From Synergistaceae bacterium (GTDB lineage: Bacteria; Synergistota; Synergistia; Synergistales; Synergistaceae), in the NCBI GenBank assembly GCA_031274465.1, contig JAISQC010000028.1:1-5755 (forward strand): DNA of 5,755 nucleotides, read 5' to 3'. This document shows positions 1 through 5,459 of this stretch, one piece after another. A model generated the notes under the pieces. It did not search any database. It had not been told where the DNA came from and was given only the letters and a program-made list of their open reading frames with translations. Each line of letters starts with the position of its first letter. Positions within the stretch are counted from its first letter, which is position 1. A program made the translations under genes and the position numbers.

Positions 1-158
1 GCATAGGGACGCCGGAAAGCGTCAAAAACGGGAGGATAGAGCGGACCACCTGGACGGTGCTGAACGAACCGGAGTGGAGGAACGCGGGCATGATCGATTC
101 TGGGCGCCCTATACTGGCGGTCAGCCTCGAACGCGGGCATCTTGCGGTTTTAAAATAA
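1..158 (+). pseudogene. Upstream part of a DUF3857/transglutaminase-like gene, ending at an in-frame TAA
   Basis: Reading from position 3 gives an open stretch of 51 codons that ends at TAA (156-158). It is the same frame as the long open region that starts at 210. The translation contains a W-T-V-L-N-E-P run, then a region reading PILAVSLERGHLAVLK just before the stop. It resembles the stretch between the DUF3857 beta domain and the transglutaminase-like core in that family, where a 'W.v.n.p ... P.l.vS' pattern is common. The codons between the stop and the ATG at 210 continue in the same style (LKALEGASYAPKIPASV), so the stop seems to fall inside one ancestral gene. The gene begins before the window. 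A base substitution, a sequencing or assembly error, or a real pseudogene would all look like this. I favour a single gene interrupted by one changed base. Confidence 0.6.
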
Positions 159-209
159 CTCAAAGCCCTCGAAGGCGCTTCATACGCCCCCAAAATCCCC
201 GCCTCCGTT

Positions 210-1250
210 ATGTCCTCGAAGGCGGACTCCGCGCGCGCCGTCGAAAGCATCGCGAAATTCATGTCGCCCCGGCTGCTGCCGCAGGAGGCTGGAACCGACA
301 CGGCCCGGCCCATCGAGGCCATAGGCGTAGACGGCCCATGGACTGCTTGGGAGCAGGTTATGATAGCTGGGAGATGGATGGCTTCGCTGGGCTTCGACGC
401 GAGGATATACTGGGCGCAAAAGTTCCCATCCGGCCCGGACGGGCCGTCGTCCCCGTCGATTTGGCGCGAGCCGGTGCTCAGGGTGACGGACGGGAAGGGG
501 CGCGACGTGTACTTCAAGGCGGGGCAGAAGGGAGATCCCGAGAAACTTCACCCGTCGCTCTACGGAGAGACCCTTTACAGGGCCGGCAACGCGGGGGTGG
601 AGCAAATCAAGCTGCCGAGGGGCTCGGCTTCGGACCACGCCCTCACTCAAAACTGGAAGATGGTTTTGGGGGAAAACGGGGCCGCGTCCGGCTCGCTCGA
701 CGTCACGTTCACCGGGGCGTGGATGGGGATTCTTGCGCCGAACGGCGAGATCGAAGAGGAAAATATCGTAGCGGAGCTGCTTGAAATAATGAATTTCGAC
801 ACGCCGGGCATCGACTTCGAGGCAAAATCCCTGAAACCTCTCGGCTCGGGCTGCAGGATCACTCTGGATTTCACCGCCGCTCCCGGGATAGTTTCGCAGA
901 ACAACATACTCTTCCGCCTCGTTGGGGGGGTGCCGCGCTCCTTTGAGGAGATACCCAAAGTCGGGGCGAAATACTCGTTCAGGTTTCCGTTTGTGTTCGA
1001 AGTGAATTCCACAGTCGTCACTCCAAAGGGTTACAGGGCCTTGGCCCTTCCCGGGAAAACGCAAATCGGAGATTCGAAGTCCGCTCTCGACCAGTCTTTG
1101 GTTCATTGGACCAAAAGACGAATAGCGGAGGCGTCGTGCCGATGGATAGTCCGGTCCGCCGCCGTCGACGAATACCAGTCCGGCAGGATAGCCGAGCAGG
1201 TTGCCCTCGTCACGGCGTGGCCAGCGACGGCCGTGCCGCTTCAAAAGTAG
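210..1250 (+). CDS. DUF3857-family transglutaminase-like protein, C-terminal portion (interrupted gene)
   Basis: This is the open remainder (346 residues from the only in-frame ATG) of the gene entering at the window start. Residues about 1-130 look like the end of a transglutaminase-like core: 'TAWEQVMIAGRWMASLGFDARI' occupies the place of the usual G-D-C helix followed by 'LGI.A'. Residues about 130-346 resemble the DUF3858-type beta-rich tail: 'IKLPRGSASDHAL', 'NGAASGSLDVTFTGAW', 'TPKGYRALALP'. No cysteine occurs before residue 215, so the catalytic Cys is absent and enzymatic activity is unlikely. Family members are usually exported or envelope-associated proteins of unclear function. The ATG at 210 has no purine-rich ribosome binding site (preceded by cccgcctccgtt) and sits mid-domain, so it is probably not a genuine start. 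argS begins 23 bases after the stop. The family call is from pattern memory, not a search. Confidence 0.6.
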   Translation: MSSKADSARAVESIAKFMSPRLLPQEAGTDTARPIEAIGVDGPWTAWEQVMIAGRWMASLGFDARIYWAQKFPSGPDGPSSPSIWREPVLRVTDGKGRDVYFKAGQKGDPEKLHPSLYGETLYRAGNAGVEQIKLPRGSASDHALTQNWKMVLGENGAASGSLDVTFTGAWMGILAPNGEIEEENIVAELLEIMNFDTPGIDFEAKSLKPLGSGCRITLDFTAAPGIVSQNNILFRLVGGVPRSFEEIPKVGAKYSFRFPFVFEVNSTVVTPKGYRALALPGKTQIGDSKSALDQSLVHWTKRRIAEASCRWIVRSAAVDEYQSGRIAEQVALVTAWPATAVPLQK

Positions 1251-1260
1251 ATAACCGTTC

Positions 1261-1266
1261 GGAGGT
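1261..1266 (+). promoter_or_regulatory. Ribosome binding site of argS
   Basis: GGAGGT lies 7 bases before the ATG at 1274. It decides the start of argS, because the open frame extends back to an ATG at 1106 that lies inside the preceding gene and lacks such a site. Confidence 0.85.
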
Positions 1267-1273
1267 TTTGTTT

Positions 1274-2950
1274 ATGGATAGCAGCAAAGATTCCCTCGCT
1301 TCGATCGTAAAAAAAGCTATCGAAACCGTTGCAGGGGAGCGCCACGTGGAACTGCCCGAGGGGTTTGAGGTCCTGCTGGAGCGCCCTAAGAGCGCGGAAC
1401 ACGGCGACTGGGCGACTAACGCCGCGATGAAGCTGTCGAAGCTGTTTCGCGTGCCGCCCATGGAGCTGGCTGGCGCCATATCGGGCGCGATAGGCGAAAC
1501 CGGGGCGATAAGCGAGATAGAAGTCGCTCCTCCCGGCTTCATGAATTTCACCCTGGCCGGGGACTGGGTTGCCGGGACGATAAAATCCGCCCTGGAGGGC
1601 GGCGCGGCCTATGGGTCCAATAAATCCGGCGAGGGGCGCAGGGTTCAGGTCGAGTTCGTCAGCGCGAACCCCACCGGTCCGATTCACCTTGGGCATGGCC
1701 GAGGCGCCGCCGTCGGCGACGTCATGTCGTCGATACTGGCTTTTTCTGGCTGGAGCGTAGAGCGCGAATATTACATAAACGACGCCGGGCTTCAGATGGA
1801 AAACCTCGGCTACTCCACGCAATCGCGATATTTCGCGCATTTCGGCCGCGAGGACCTGGCGCCGTTCCCCAAGGATGGGTATCCGGGGGACTATATAGAC
1901 GACATAGCGCGCGGCATAGCGGACGAGCGCGGGGATTCGCTCATCGCGCGCCCGCTGGAGGAGACGATGCCCTTTTTCCGCGACAGGACGTGCGAGGTCG
2001 TTCTGGAGATGATCGGCCGGGACCTCGATGATTTCGGCGTCAAATTCGACGTTTGGTTCTCGGAAAAATCGCTTTACCGCGACGATCTGACGGAGAGGAC
2101 GATAGCCCTGCTGAAATCGCGCGGGTACGCTTACGACCAAGACGGGGCGGTGTGGTTTCGGGCGACGGCCTTCGGCGACGACAAAGACAGGGTGATGGTC
2201 AGGAACAACGGCGTCCCGACCTATTTCACGTCGGACACGGCGTACCTTCTGAACAAATACGAGCGAAAATTCGATTTCCTGATCTACGTCTGGGGCGCCG
2301 ACCACCACGGGTACGTCCCGAGGATACGCTCGGTCAACAAAGCGCTCGGCGCGAAGGACGAAAGCCTCGAATTCATGCTGATACAGTTTGTAAGCCTGCT
2401 TCGCGACGGGGCGCCGGTCGCGATGTCGAAGAGAGCCGGGACGTTCGTGACGCTTCGCGAGGTGATTGACGAGGTCGGGCGCGATGCCACCAGGTTCTTT
2501 TTCGTGAACAGAAAATGCGATTCGCACCTGGATTTCGATCTGGAGGTGGCCAAGCGGACGTCCTCCGAGAACCCCGTCTATTACGTGCAATACGCGCACG
2601 CTAGGATATGCAGCATCCTGAGGGAGGCATCCGCCCGAGGCATAGGGGTCCCCGGCGTTTCGGACGCCGGTTTGGGCGGACCGTTCGAGCCGTGCGAGAT
2701 ACGCCTCGCCAAGGAGATATCCCGCTTCCCGGAGGAGGTTTTGAAGGCCGCGCAAAATCTGGAGCCGCATCGCCTGGCTTTTTACGCGACCTCCCTCGCC
2801 GAGGCGTTCCACGCGTTTTACAACACTTTGAAAGTGCTTGGCGAGGCGCCAGAAACAATGAAATCCCGCATGCTGCTCTGCGAGGCCGCGCGAATAACCA
2901 TAGCCAACGCGCTGCGGCTGATCGGGGTGTCGGCGCCGGAGAAGATGTGA
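1274..2950 (+). CDS. argS: Arginyl-tRNA synthetase (ArgRS)
   Basis: This cytoplasmic class I aminoacyl-tRNA synthetase charges tRNA-Arg with arginine using ATP. The product is 558 residues, normal for the family. The N-terminal additional domain is visible as 'AEHGDWATNAAMKLSK' near residue 40. The class I nucleotide-binding signature follows as 'NPTGPIHLGHGRG', with HLGH at residues 138-141. Next come the ArgRS-typical 'YYINDAGLQMENLG' and the 'IYVWGADHHGYVPR' region. The KMSKS counterpart is MSKRAG at 384-389. An all-alpha anticodon-binding domain ends in 'ALRLIGVSAPEKM', a usual ArgRS C-terminus. The start is set by a good GGAGGT site 7 bases upstream; earlier in-frame ATGs fall inside the preceding gene and add non-homologous residues. 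The stop is followed after one base by the GTG of the next gene, which suggests translational coupling. I see no missing key residue. Confidence 0.98.
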   Translation: MDSSKDSLASIVKKAIETVAGERHVELPEGFEVLLERPKSAEHGDWATNAAMKLSKLFRVPPMELAGAISGAIGETGAISEIEVAPPGFMNFTLAGDWVAGTIKSALEGGAAYGSNKSGEGRRVQVEFVSANPTGPIHLGHGRGAAVGDVMSSILAFSGWSVEREYYINDAGLQMENLGYSTQSRYFAHFGREDLAPFPKDGYPGDYIDDIARGIADERGDSLIARPLEETMPFFRDRTCEVVLEMIGRDLDDFGVKFDVWFSEKSLYRDDLTERTIALLKSRGYAYDQDGAVWFRATAFGDDKDRVMVRNNGVPTYFTSDTAYLLNKYERKFDFLIYVWGADHHGYVPRIRSVNKALGAKDESLEFMLIQFVSLLRDGAPVAMSKRAGTFVTLREVIDEVGRDATRFFFVNRKCDSHLDFDLEVAKRTSSENPVYYVQYAHARICSILREASARGIGVPGVSDAGLGGPFEPCEIRLAKEISRFPEEVLKAAQNLEPHRLAFYATSLAEAFHAFYNTLKVLGEAPETMKSRMLLCEAARITIANALRLIGVSAPEKM

Positions 2951-2951
2951 C

Positions 2952-3251
2952 GTGCCCAAGCTGCGATGGGTCATCGTCCACGCGGCGGTAACCTTCATAA
3001 TGGCTGTGACCCTGGTCACGATGCAAAGGGAGCTGGGCAGGATAGAGCGCCTGTCGGACGCTCTGGAGGCAAAGGTGGGCGAGCTGGTCGAGCTGACCCG
3101 AAAAAGCCAGGACCTCGAAGAGAAAATCGTCATTTACGAGACGCCCGACGGCATGGTGGGGCTCGCTCGGAAGGAATTCAACATGGTAAGGTCGGGTGAG
3201 AAGGTGTTCAAGATAGAATTAATTTCGGAAGATATATTGCGCAAAGAATGA
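2952..3251 (+). CDS. FtsB/DivIC-like septum formation initiator protein
   Basis: This 99-residue protein has the plan of the FtsB/DivIC family: a short basic N-terminus (MPKLR), one membrane segment at about residues 6-24, a coiled-coil stretch to about residue 60, and a conserved C-terminal motif reading 'TPDGMVGLARKEFNMVRSGE', then KVFKI. In this family the motif typically reads 'e..AR..l.mv..GE.v'. Such proteins sit in the inner membrane with the coiled coil outside and form a divisome subcomplex with FtsL and a partner (FtsQ/DivIB). The start is GTG at 2952, one base after the argS TGA. A GGAG at 2938-2941, inside the end of argS, serves as ribosome binding site, so expression is probably coupled to argS. 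The family is fairly clear, but whether it is the functional FtsB or DivIC equivalent cannot be told from sequence alone. Confidence 0.85.
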   Translation: MPKLRWVIVHAAVTFIMAVTLVTMQRELGRIERLSDALEAKVGELVELTRKSQDLEEKIVIYETPDGMVGLARKEFNMVRSGEKVFKIELISEDILRKE

Positions 3252-3265
3252 CTGAAGTATATAAT
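3237..3265 (+). promoter_or_regulatory. Sigma-70-type promoter for the rpsF-ssb-rpsR unit
   Basis: A perfect TATAAT (3260-3265) is preceded by TTGCGC (3237-3242) with the optimal 17-base spacer. The -35 matches consensus at only three of six bases, but they are the important TTG. The -35 and part of the spacer overlap the last codons of the upstream division gene. Transcription would begin near 3270-3274, leaving a leader of about 75 bases. The position directly upstream of a ribosomal protein gene makes it plausible; no transcript data are available here. Confidence 0.65.
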
Positions 3266-3273
3266 CAAAGTTC

Positions 3274-3345
3274 GTTGTCCCTGCCTCTTAAGCTAAGAGG
3301 CCACGAGCCTGAGGGCTCGCAGTCCAAAGGGAGGAGGTGAAATAC
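3274..3345 (+). promoter_or_regulatory. Structured 5' leader of rpsF (candidate S6:S18 autoregulatory RNA)
   Basis: Two perfect hairpins stand next to each other. The first pairs CCTCTTA (3284-3290) with TAAGAGG (3294-3300) across an AGC loop. The second pairs CGAGCC (3304-3309) with GGCTCG (3314-3319) across a TGAG loop. CTG (3281-3283) can pair with CAG (3320-3322), closing both into a three-way junction, and TCCC (3278-3281) could alternatively pair with GGGA (3329-3332) beside the ribosome binding site. No T-run follows either hairpin, so they are not terminators. Leaders of rpsF in many bacteria bind the S6:S18 complex and repress translation, which makes this role plausible. However, I do not find the CCG trinucleotide described for that motif, so the identity is an inference. 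Confidence 0.5.
3332..3339 (+). promoter_or_regulatory. Ribosome binding site of rpsF
   Basis: AGGAGGTG is a near-perfect anti-16S match. It stands 6 bases before the GTG at 3346 and overlaps the alternative in-frame GTG at 3337, which therefore cannot be the start. Confidence 0.85.
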
Positions 3346-3633
3346 GTGCGGCTTTACGAATTGACAGTCATTCTCACCGCCGAAATGGAGGATCACAAAG
3401 CGTCGGCCGAGGAGATCGCCGAGGTCGTGCGCGGATTGGGAGGTGAGGTCGATAAAATTGACCTCAGCCGAGGCAGAAAAACCTTGGCCTACCCGATCAA
3501 GAAACAGCTTGAAGGTTTCTACGCGCTCATCACATTCAAATTGGCGCCGGAGGCCATCCGCGAGCTCGACCGGATACTCAGCCTGCGCGCATCGGTCCTG
3601 CGCCATTTGGCAGTAGCTACGGATGAAGAGTAG
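3346..3633 (+). CDS. rpsF: 30S ribosomal protein S6
   Basis: S6 is a small-subunit protein that binds 16S rRNA in the platform region as a pair with S18. The 95-residue product has normal length and the ferredoxin-like alpha/beta pattern. Recognisable marks are the start MRLYELTVIL, GRKTLAYPIKK at residues 43-53, EGFYALITF at 56-64, and the C-terminal VLRHLAV at 84-90. The GTG at 3346 is preferred over the in-frame GTG at 3337 because the latter lies within the ribosome binding site and because S6 proteins normally begin M-R-x-Y-E. It is the first gene of a unit with ssb and rpsR, the classic bacterial order, and has its own promoter and folded leader. ssb starts 9 bases after the stop. Confidence 0.97.
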   Translation: MRLYELTVILTAEMEDHKASAEEIAEVVRGLGGEVDKIDLSRGRKTLAYPIKKQLEGFYALITFKLAPEAIRELDRILSLRASVLRHLAVATDEE

Positions 3634-3642
3634 GTAATAGCG

Positions 3643-4188
3643 ATGTCAAAGGGTTTCAACAGAGTGATCTTGATGGGCAACCTAGCGCGCGACCCGGACA
3701 TCAGGCACACGCCCAACAAGCAGAAGGTGGCGCGCATAACGGTGGCGGTCGGCCGCCAATGGAAGAACAAGGCTACGGGCGAGCTTCAGAGCCACACCGA
3801 TTTCATACCGGTAGTGGCATGGATGTTTTTGGCCGACATATGCGACAGGTACCTGCGCAAGGGCCGGCCGGTCCTCGTGGAGGGCCGCTTGCAGGTCCGC
3901 GAGTACGAGGACGCGAAAACGAACTCGCGCAAATGGGCGACCGAAGTGGTTGCCGACAACATAGTCCTGCTGTCGTCCGGGCGCAGGGACGAAGAATCAT
4001 ACGGGGAGATACCCGCCCCAAGGCCACCCCAGCCCGCCCCGCCCCAGAAGCCGCAAACGGCGCCGTACCAGGGCGGGGACGTTGGAAGCTTGAGGGATGA
4101 CATAGAATTCGAGGAAGACTTCCCGCTCGATTTTTCGGAGCTGGGCGATTCGTCGGACTCGGACGGCGAAGTGGACGTCCCGTTTTAG
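3643..4188 (+). CDS. ssb: Single-stranded DNA-binding protein (SSB)
   Basis: SSB coats single-stranded DNA during replication, recombination and repair, normally as a tetramer, and recruits partners through its C-terminal tip. The 181-residue product has an OB-fold at about residues 5-112: 'NRVILMGNLARDPDIRHTP', 'HTDFIPVVAW', 'YLRKGRPVLVEGRLQVREY' and 'WATEVVADNIVLL'. A proline/glutamine-rich linker (about 122-145) follows. The acidic tail ends in DVPF, matching the consensus tip D-(D)-x-P-F. The tail is longer than minimal, with an extra acidic-aromatic stretch (EFEEDFPLDF, 155-164) ahead of the tip. The gene lies between rpsF and rpsR, a conserved arrangement. The start ATG follows a weak AGGT about 7 bases upstream and may rely on coupling to rpsF, whose stop is 9 bases before. 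Confidence 0.97.
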   Translation: MSKGFNRVILMGNLARDPDIRHTPNKQKVARITVAVGRQWKNKATGELQSHTDFIPVVAWMFLADICDRYLRKGRPVLVEGRLQVREYEDAKTNSRKWATEVVADNIVLLSSGRRDEESYGEIPAPRPPQPAPPQKPQTAPYQGGDVGSLRDDIEFEEDFPLDFSELGDSSDSDGEVDVPF

Positions 4189-4225
4189 ATAATGTTTTGG
4201 ATAAGATAGGGGAGTTGAATCGCAT

Positions 4226-4462
4226 ATGGATAATCAATTCAGGAAGCGCCGCAAGCGCCGCCCAAAAGTTTGCCACTACTGCGTGGATAAAGTCACGCAC
4301 ATAGACTACAAGGAATCTGAGAAGCTTCGCAGGTACATAACGGACAGGGGCAAGATAGTCCCCAGGAGGGTGACGGGGACCTGCGCCAAGCATCAGCGGC
4401 AACTGACGAGGGCTATCAAGAGGGCGCGGTTCCTGGCCCTTCTTCCTTTCACATCCGACTAG
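4226..4462 (+). CDS. rpsR: 30S ribosomal protein S18, zinc-binding type
   Basis: S18 pairs with S6 on the platform of the small ribosomal subunit. The 78-residue product has a basic N-terminus (RKRRKRRPK), then the family core 'IDYKESEKLRRYITDRGKIV', 'PRRVTGTCAKHQRQL' and 'AIKRARFLALLPF'. Cys16-x2-Cys19 and Cys53-x2-His56 form a complete set of four likely zinc ligands. This is the so-called C+ form, unlike E. coli and B. subtilis S18, which lack the full set. GGGGAG at 4209-4214, 11 bases before the ATG, is the ribosome binding site. The gene is the last of the rpsF-ssb-rpsR unit; a terminator follows 8 bases after its stop. Confidence 0.97.
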   Translation: MDNQFRKRRKRRPKVCHYCVDKVTHIDYKESEKLRRYITDRGKIVPRRVTGTCAKHQRQLTRAIKRARFLALLPFTSD

Positions 4463-4470
4463 GCAAGGGG

Positions 4471-4498
4471 GGGAGGGCTTGAACGCTCTCCCTTTTTT
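4471..4498 (+). terminator. Intrinsic terminator after rpsR
   Basis: GGGAGGGC (4471-4478) pairs with GCTCTCCC (4485-4492): eight pairs including one G-U, with a six-base loop TTGAAC. Six T residues (4493-4498) follow at once. This is a textbook rho-independent terminator for the rpsF-ssb-rpsR transcript. A second short GC hairpin, GCGCC (4501-4505) with GGCGC (4509-4513), comes right behind it and may add to pausing. Confidence 0.88.
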
Positions 4499-4543
4499 CG
4501 GCGCCTCCGGCGCGCAGCCGGGATAATTGCCAGGGAGAGGGAA

Positions 4544-5458
4544 ATGCACAAGGCGCGGTTCAAAGACTGGTTGATATGCTCGGCAGCCTCGTTCCTGCTT
4601 TTTATGGCTGGGCTGTCGTTTCCGTTCCTGGCCTTGCCGGCCACTATGATATTCTCCTTGCCCTTCGCGTTCCTCGCGCTCGATCGCGGCACTGCCGCCG
4701 CGCTGTCTTGCGCCGCTTTCGTGATGCTGGCAATGGGGTTCGCAGTGCCGATATCCTATGTCCTCATGTATTCCGCGATGTTCGCCCTTCCGGGAGTCTT
4801 CATGGGGGCTTTGGCGCGCAGGGCCTGGAATGTGGGGAATCTGCTGGTGGCGTCGGTGGGGGCGGAGTTCGCCGGCAAAATAGCGGCGGTGCTGATGTAC
4901 TTTCGCGTGTCGGGCGTGAACCTGCTCTCGCCGGATACTGCCGAGATCGAAAAATTCATGATGTCGCTCGGCGGGACGGCGACCGAGCTTCAAATCCGCG
5001 CGATCTCGAGCCAGGTCGTGATGCTGATACCTTACAGCATCATGCTGTTTTCCGCCCTTGAGGCGCTGTTTTGCCTGACCCTCGCGTCTTGCATCCATAA
5101 AAAAAGAACGGGCGAAACGGCATTTCCCCTTCCCCCTTTTTCCGAGTGGGCATTTCCCAAGAGCACTCTCTTGGCGCTCGCCTCGGGCCTTGTCTGCAGC
5201 CATTTCTCGTCAGGCAGGGCGAATATGTATGCCGTCGCCCAGATCGGGGTCAACCTCGTTGAGATGTCGCGGACCCTTTTTTTGGTGCAGGGCCTCAGCT
5301 GCATGTATTATTTTATGGAAATGCGCGGTTTCCCGAAATTCATGAGGGTGATGGCGGTGATTTTTGCGCCGGTTGTGTCGATCTTCGGGTACGCGCTTGC
5401 GATAGCAGGCGTCGTTGACATGGGGTTCAATTTGAGAAAAAAGTCAGGGAGGGCTTGA
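4544..5458 (+). CDS. YybS/DUF2232-family integral membrane protein
   Basis: A 304-residue, strongly hydrophobic protein with about eight membrane segments, at roughly residues 9-26, 29-46, 50-67, 70-90, 97-120, 157-183, 229-256 and 267-293, plus a weaker one near 207-222. A soluble stretch at 121-156 and a short charged loop at 184-206 (containing PPFSEWAFPK) break the hydrophobic runs. Size, topology, the C-terminal GFNLRKK and above all the position just before rplI fit the DUF2232/YybS family, whose B. subtilis member also lies near rplI. The molecular function is not established; a transport-like role is sometimes suspected from the fold. The ATG at 4544 is preceded by GGGAGAGG (4533-4540). 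The gene lies beyond a terminator, so it needs read-through or its own promoter, which I could not identify convincingly. Family assignment rests mainly on context and topology. Confidence 0.72.
   Translation: MHKARFKDWLICSAASFLLFMAGLSFPFLALPATMIFSLPFAFLALDRGTAAALSCAAFVMLAMGFAVPISYVLMYSAMFALPGVFMGALARRAWNVGNLLVASVGAEFAGKIAAVLMYFRVSGVNLLSPDTAEIEKFMMSLGGTATELQIRAISSQVVMLIPYSIMLFSALEALFCLTLASCIHKKRTGETAFPLPPFSEWAFPKSTLLALASGLVCSHFSSGRANMYAVAQIGVNLVEMSRTLFLVQGLSCMYYFMEMRGFPKFMRVMAVIFAPVVSIFGYALAIAGVVDMGFNLRKKSGRA
5446..5452 (+). promoter_or_regulatory. Ribosome binding site of rplI
   Basis: AGGGAGG stands 7 bases before the GTG at 5460, inside the last codons of the membrane-protein gene. It supports the GTG start; the overlapping ATG at 5458 is followed at once by TGA in its own frame. 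Confidence 0.8.
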
Positions 5459-5459
5459 T

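Noticed and set aside
74..784. Second + strand open frame over the first gene
   Set aside because: The translation is dominated by Arg and Gly repeats from out-of-frame GC-rich codons, and it has no ribosome binding site.
180..1244. Long open frame on the minus strand opposite the DUF3857-type gene
   Set aside because: Its translation is R/P/G-rich and low in recognisable motifs, as expected for the shadow of a GC-rich gene. The + strand frame has family-like sequence.
1106..1273. Extended N-terminus of argS from an earlier ATG
   Set aside because: It would overlap the preceding gene, adds 56 residues unlike ArgRS and lacks the ribosome binding site seen before 1274.
3006..3019. Inverted repeat GTGACC-CT-GGTCAC
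   Set aside because: It lies within the membrane segment codons of the division gene, has only a two-base loop and no associated T-run. A chance palindrome or coding effect is more likely than an operator.
1241..3133. Minus-strand open frame of 630 codons across argS
   Set aside because: It covers an unmistakable argS and the following division gene and has no family resemblance. It is a GC-driven shadow.
3284..3319. The two hairpins before rpsF as a terminator of the argS unit
   Set aside because: Neither stem is followed by a T-run, and a TATAAT box with proper spacing lies upstream, so a leader role fits better.
3337..3345. Earlier GTG start for rpsF giving three extra residues
   Set aside because: This GTG is part of the AGGAGGTG ribosome binding site itself. 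S6 proteins begin M-R-x-Y-E, which fits the GTG at 3346.
4522..4527. GATAAT as a -10 element for the YybS-like gene
   Set aside because: No -35-like hexamer exists 16-18 bases upstream; that stretch is the GC hairpin after the terminator.
3803..5203. Minus-strand open frame of 466 codons across ssb, rpsR and the membrane gene
   Set aside because: It runs through three well-supported + strand genes and a terminator, with biased shadow composition.
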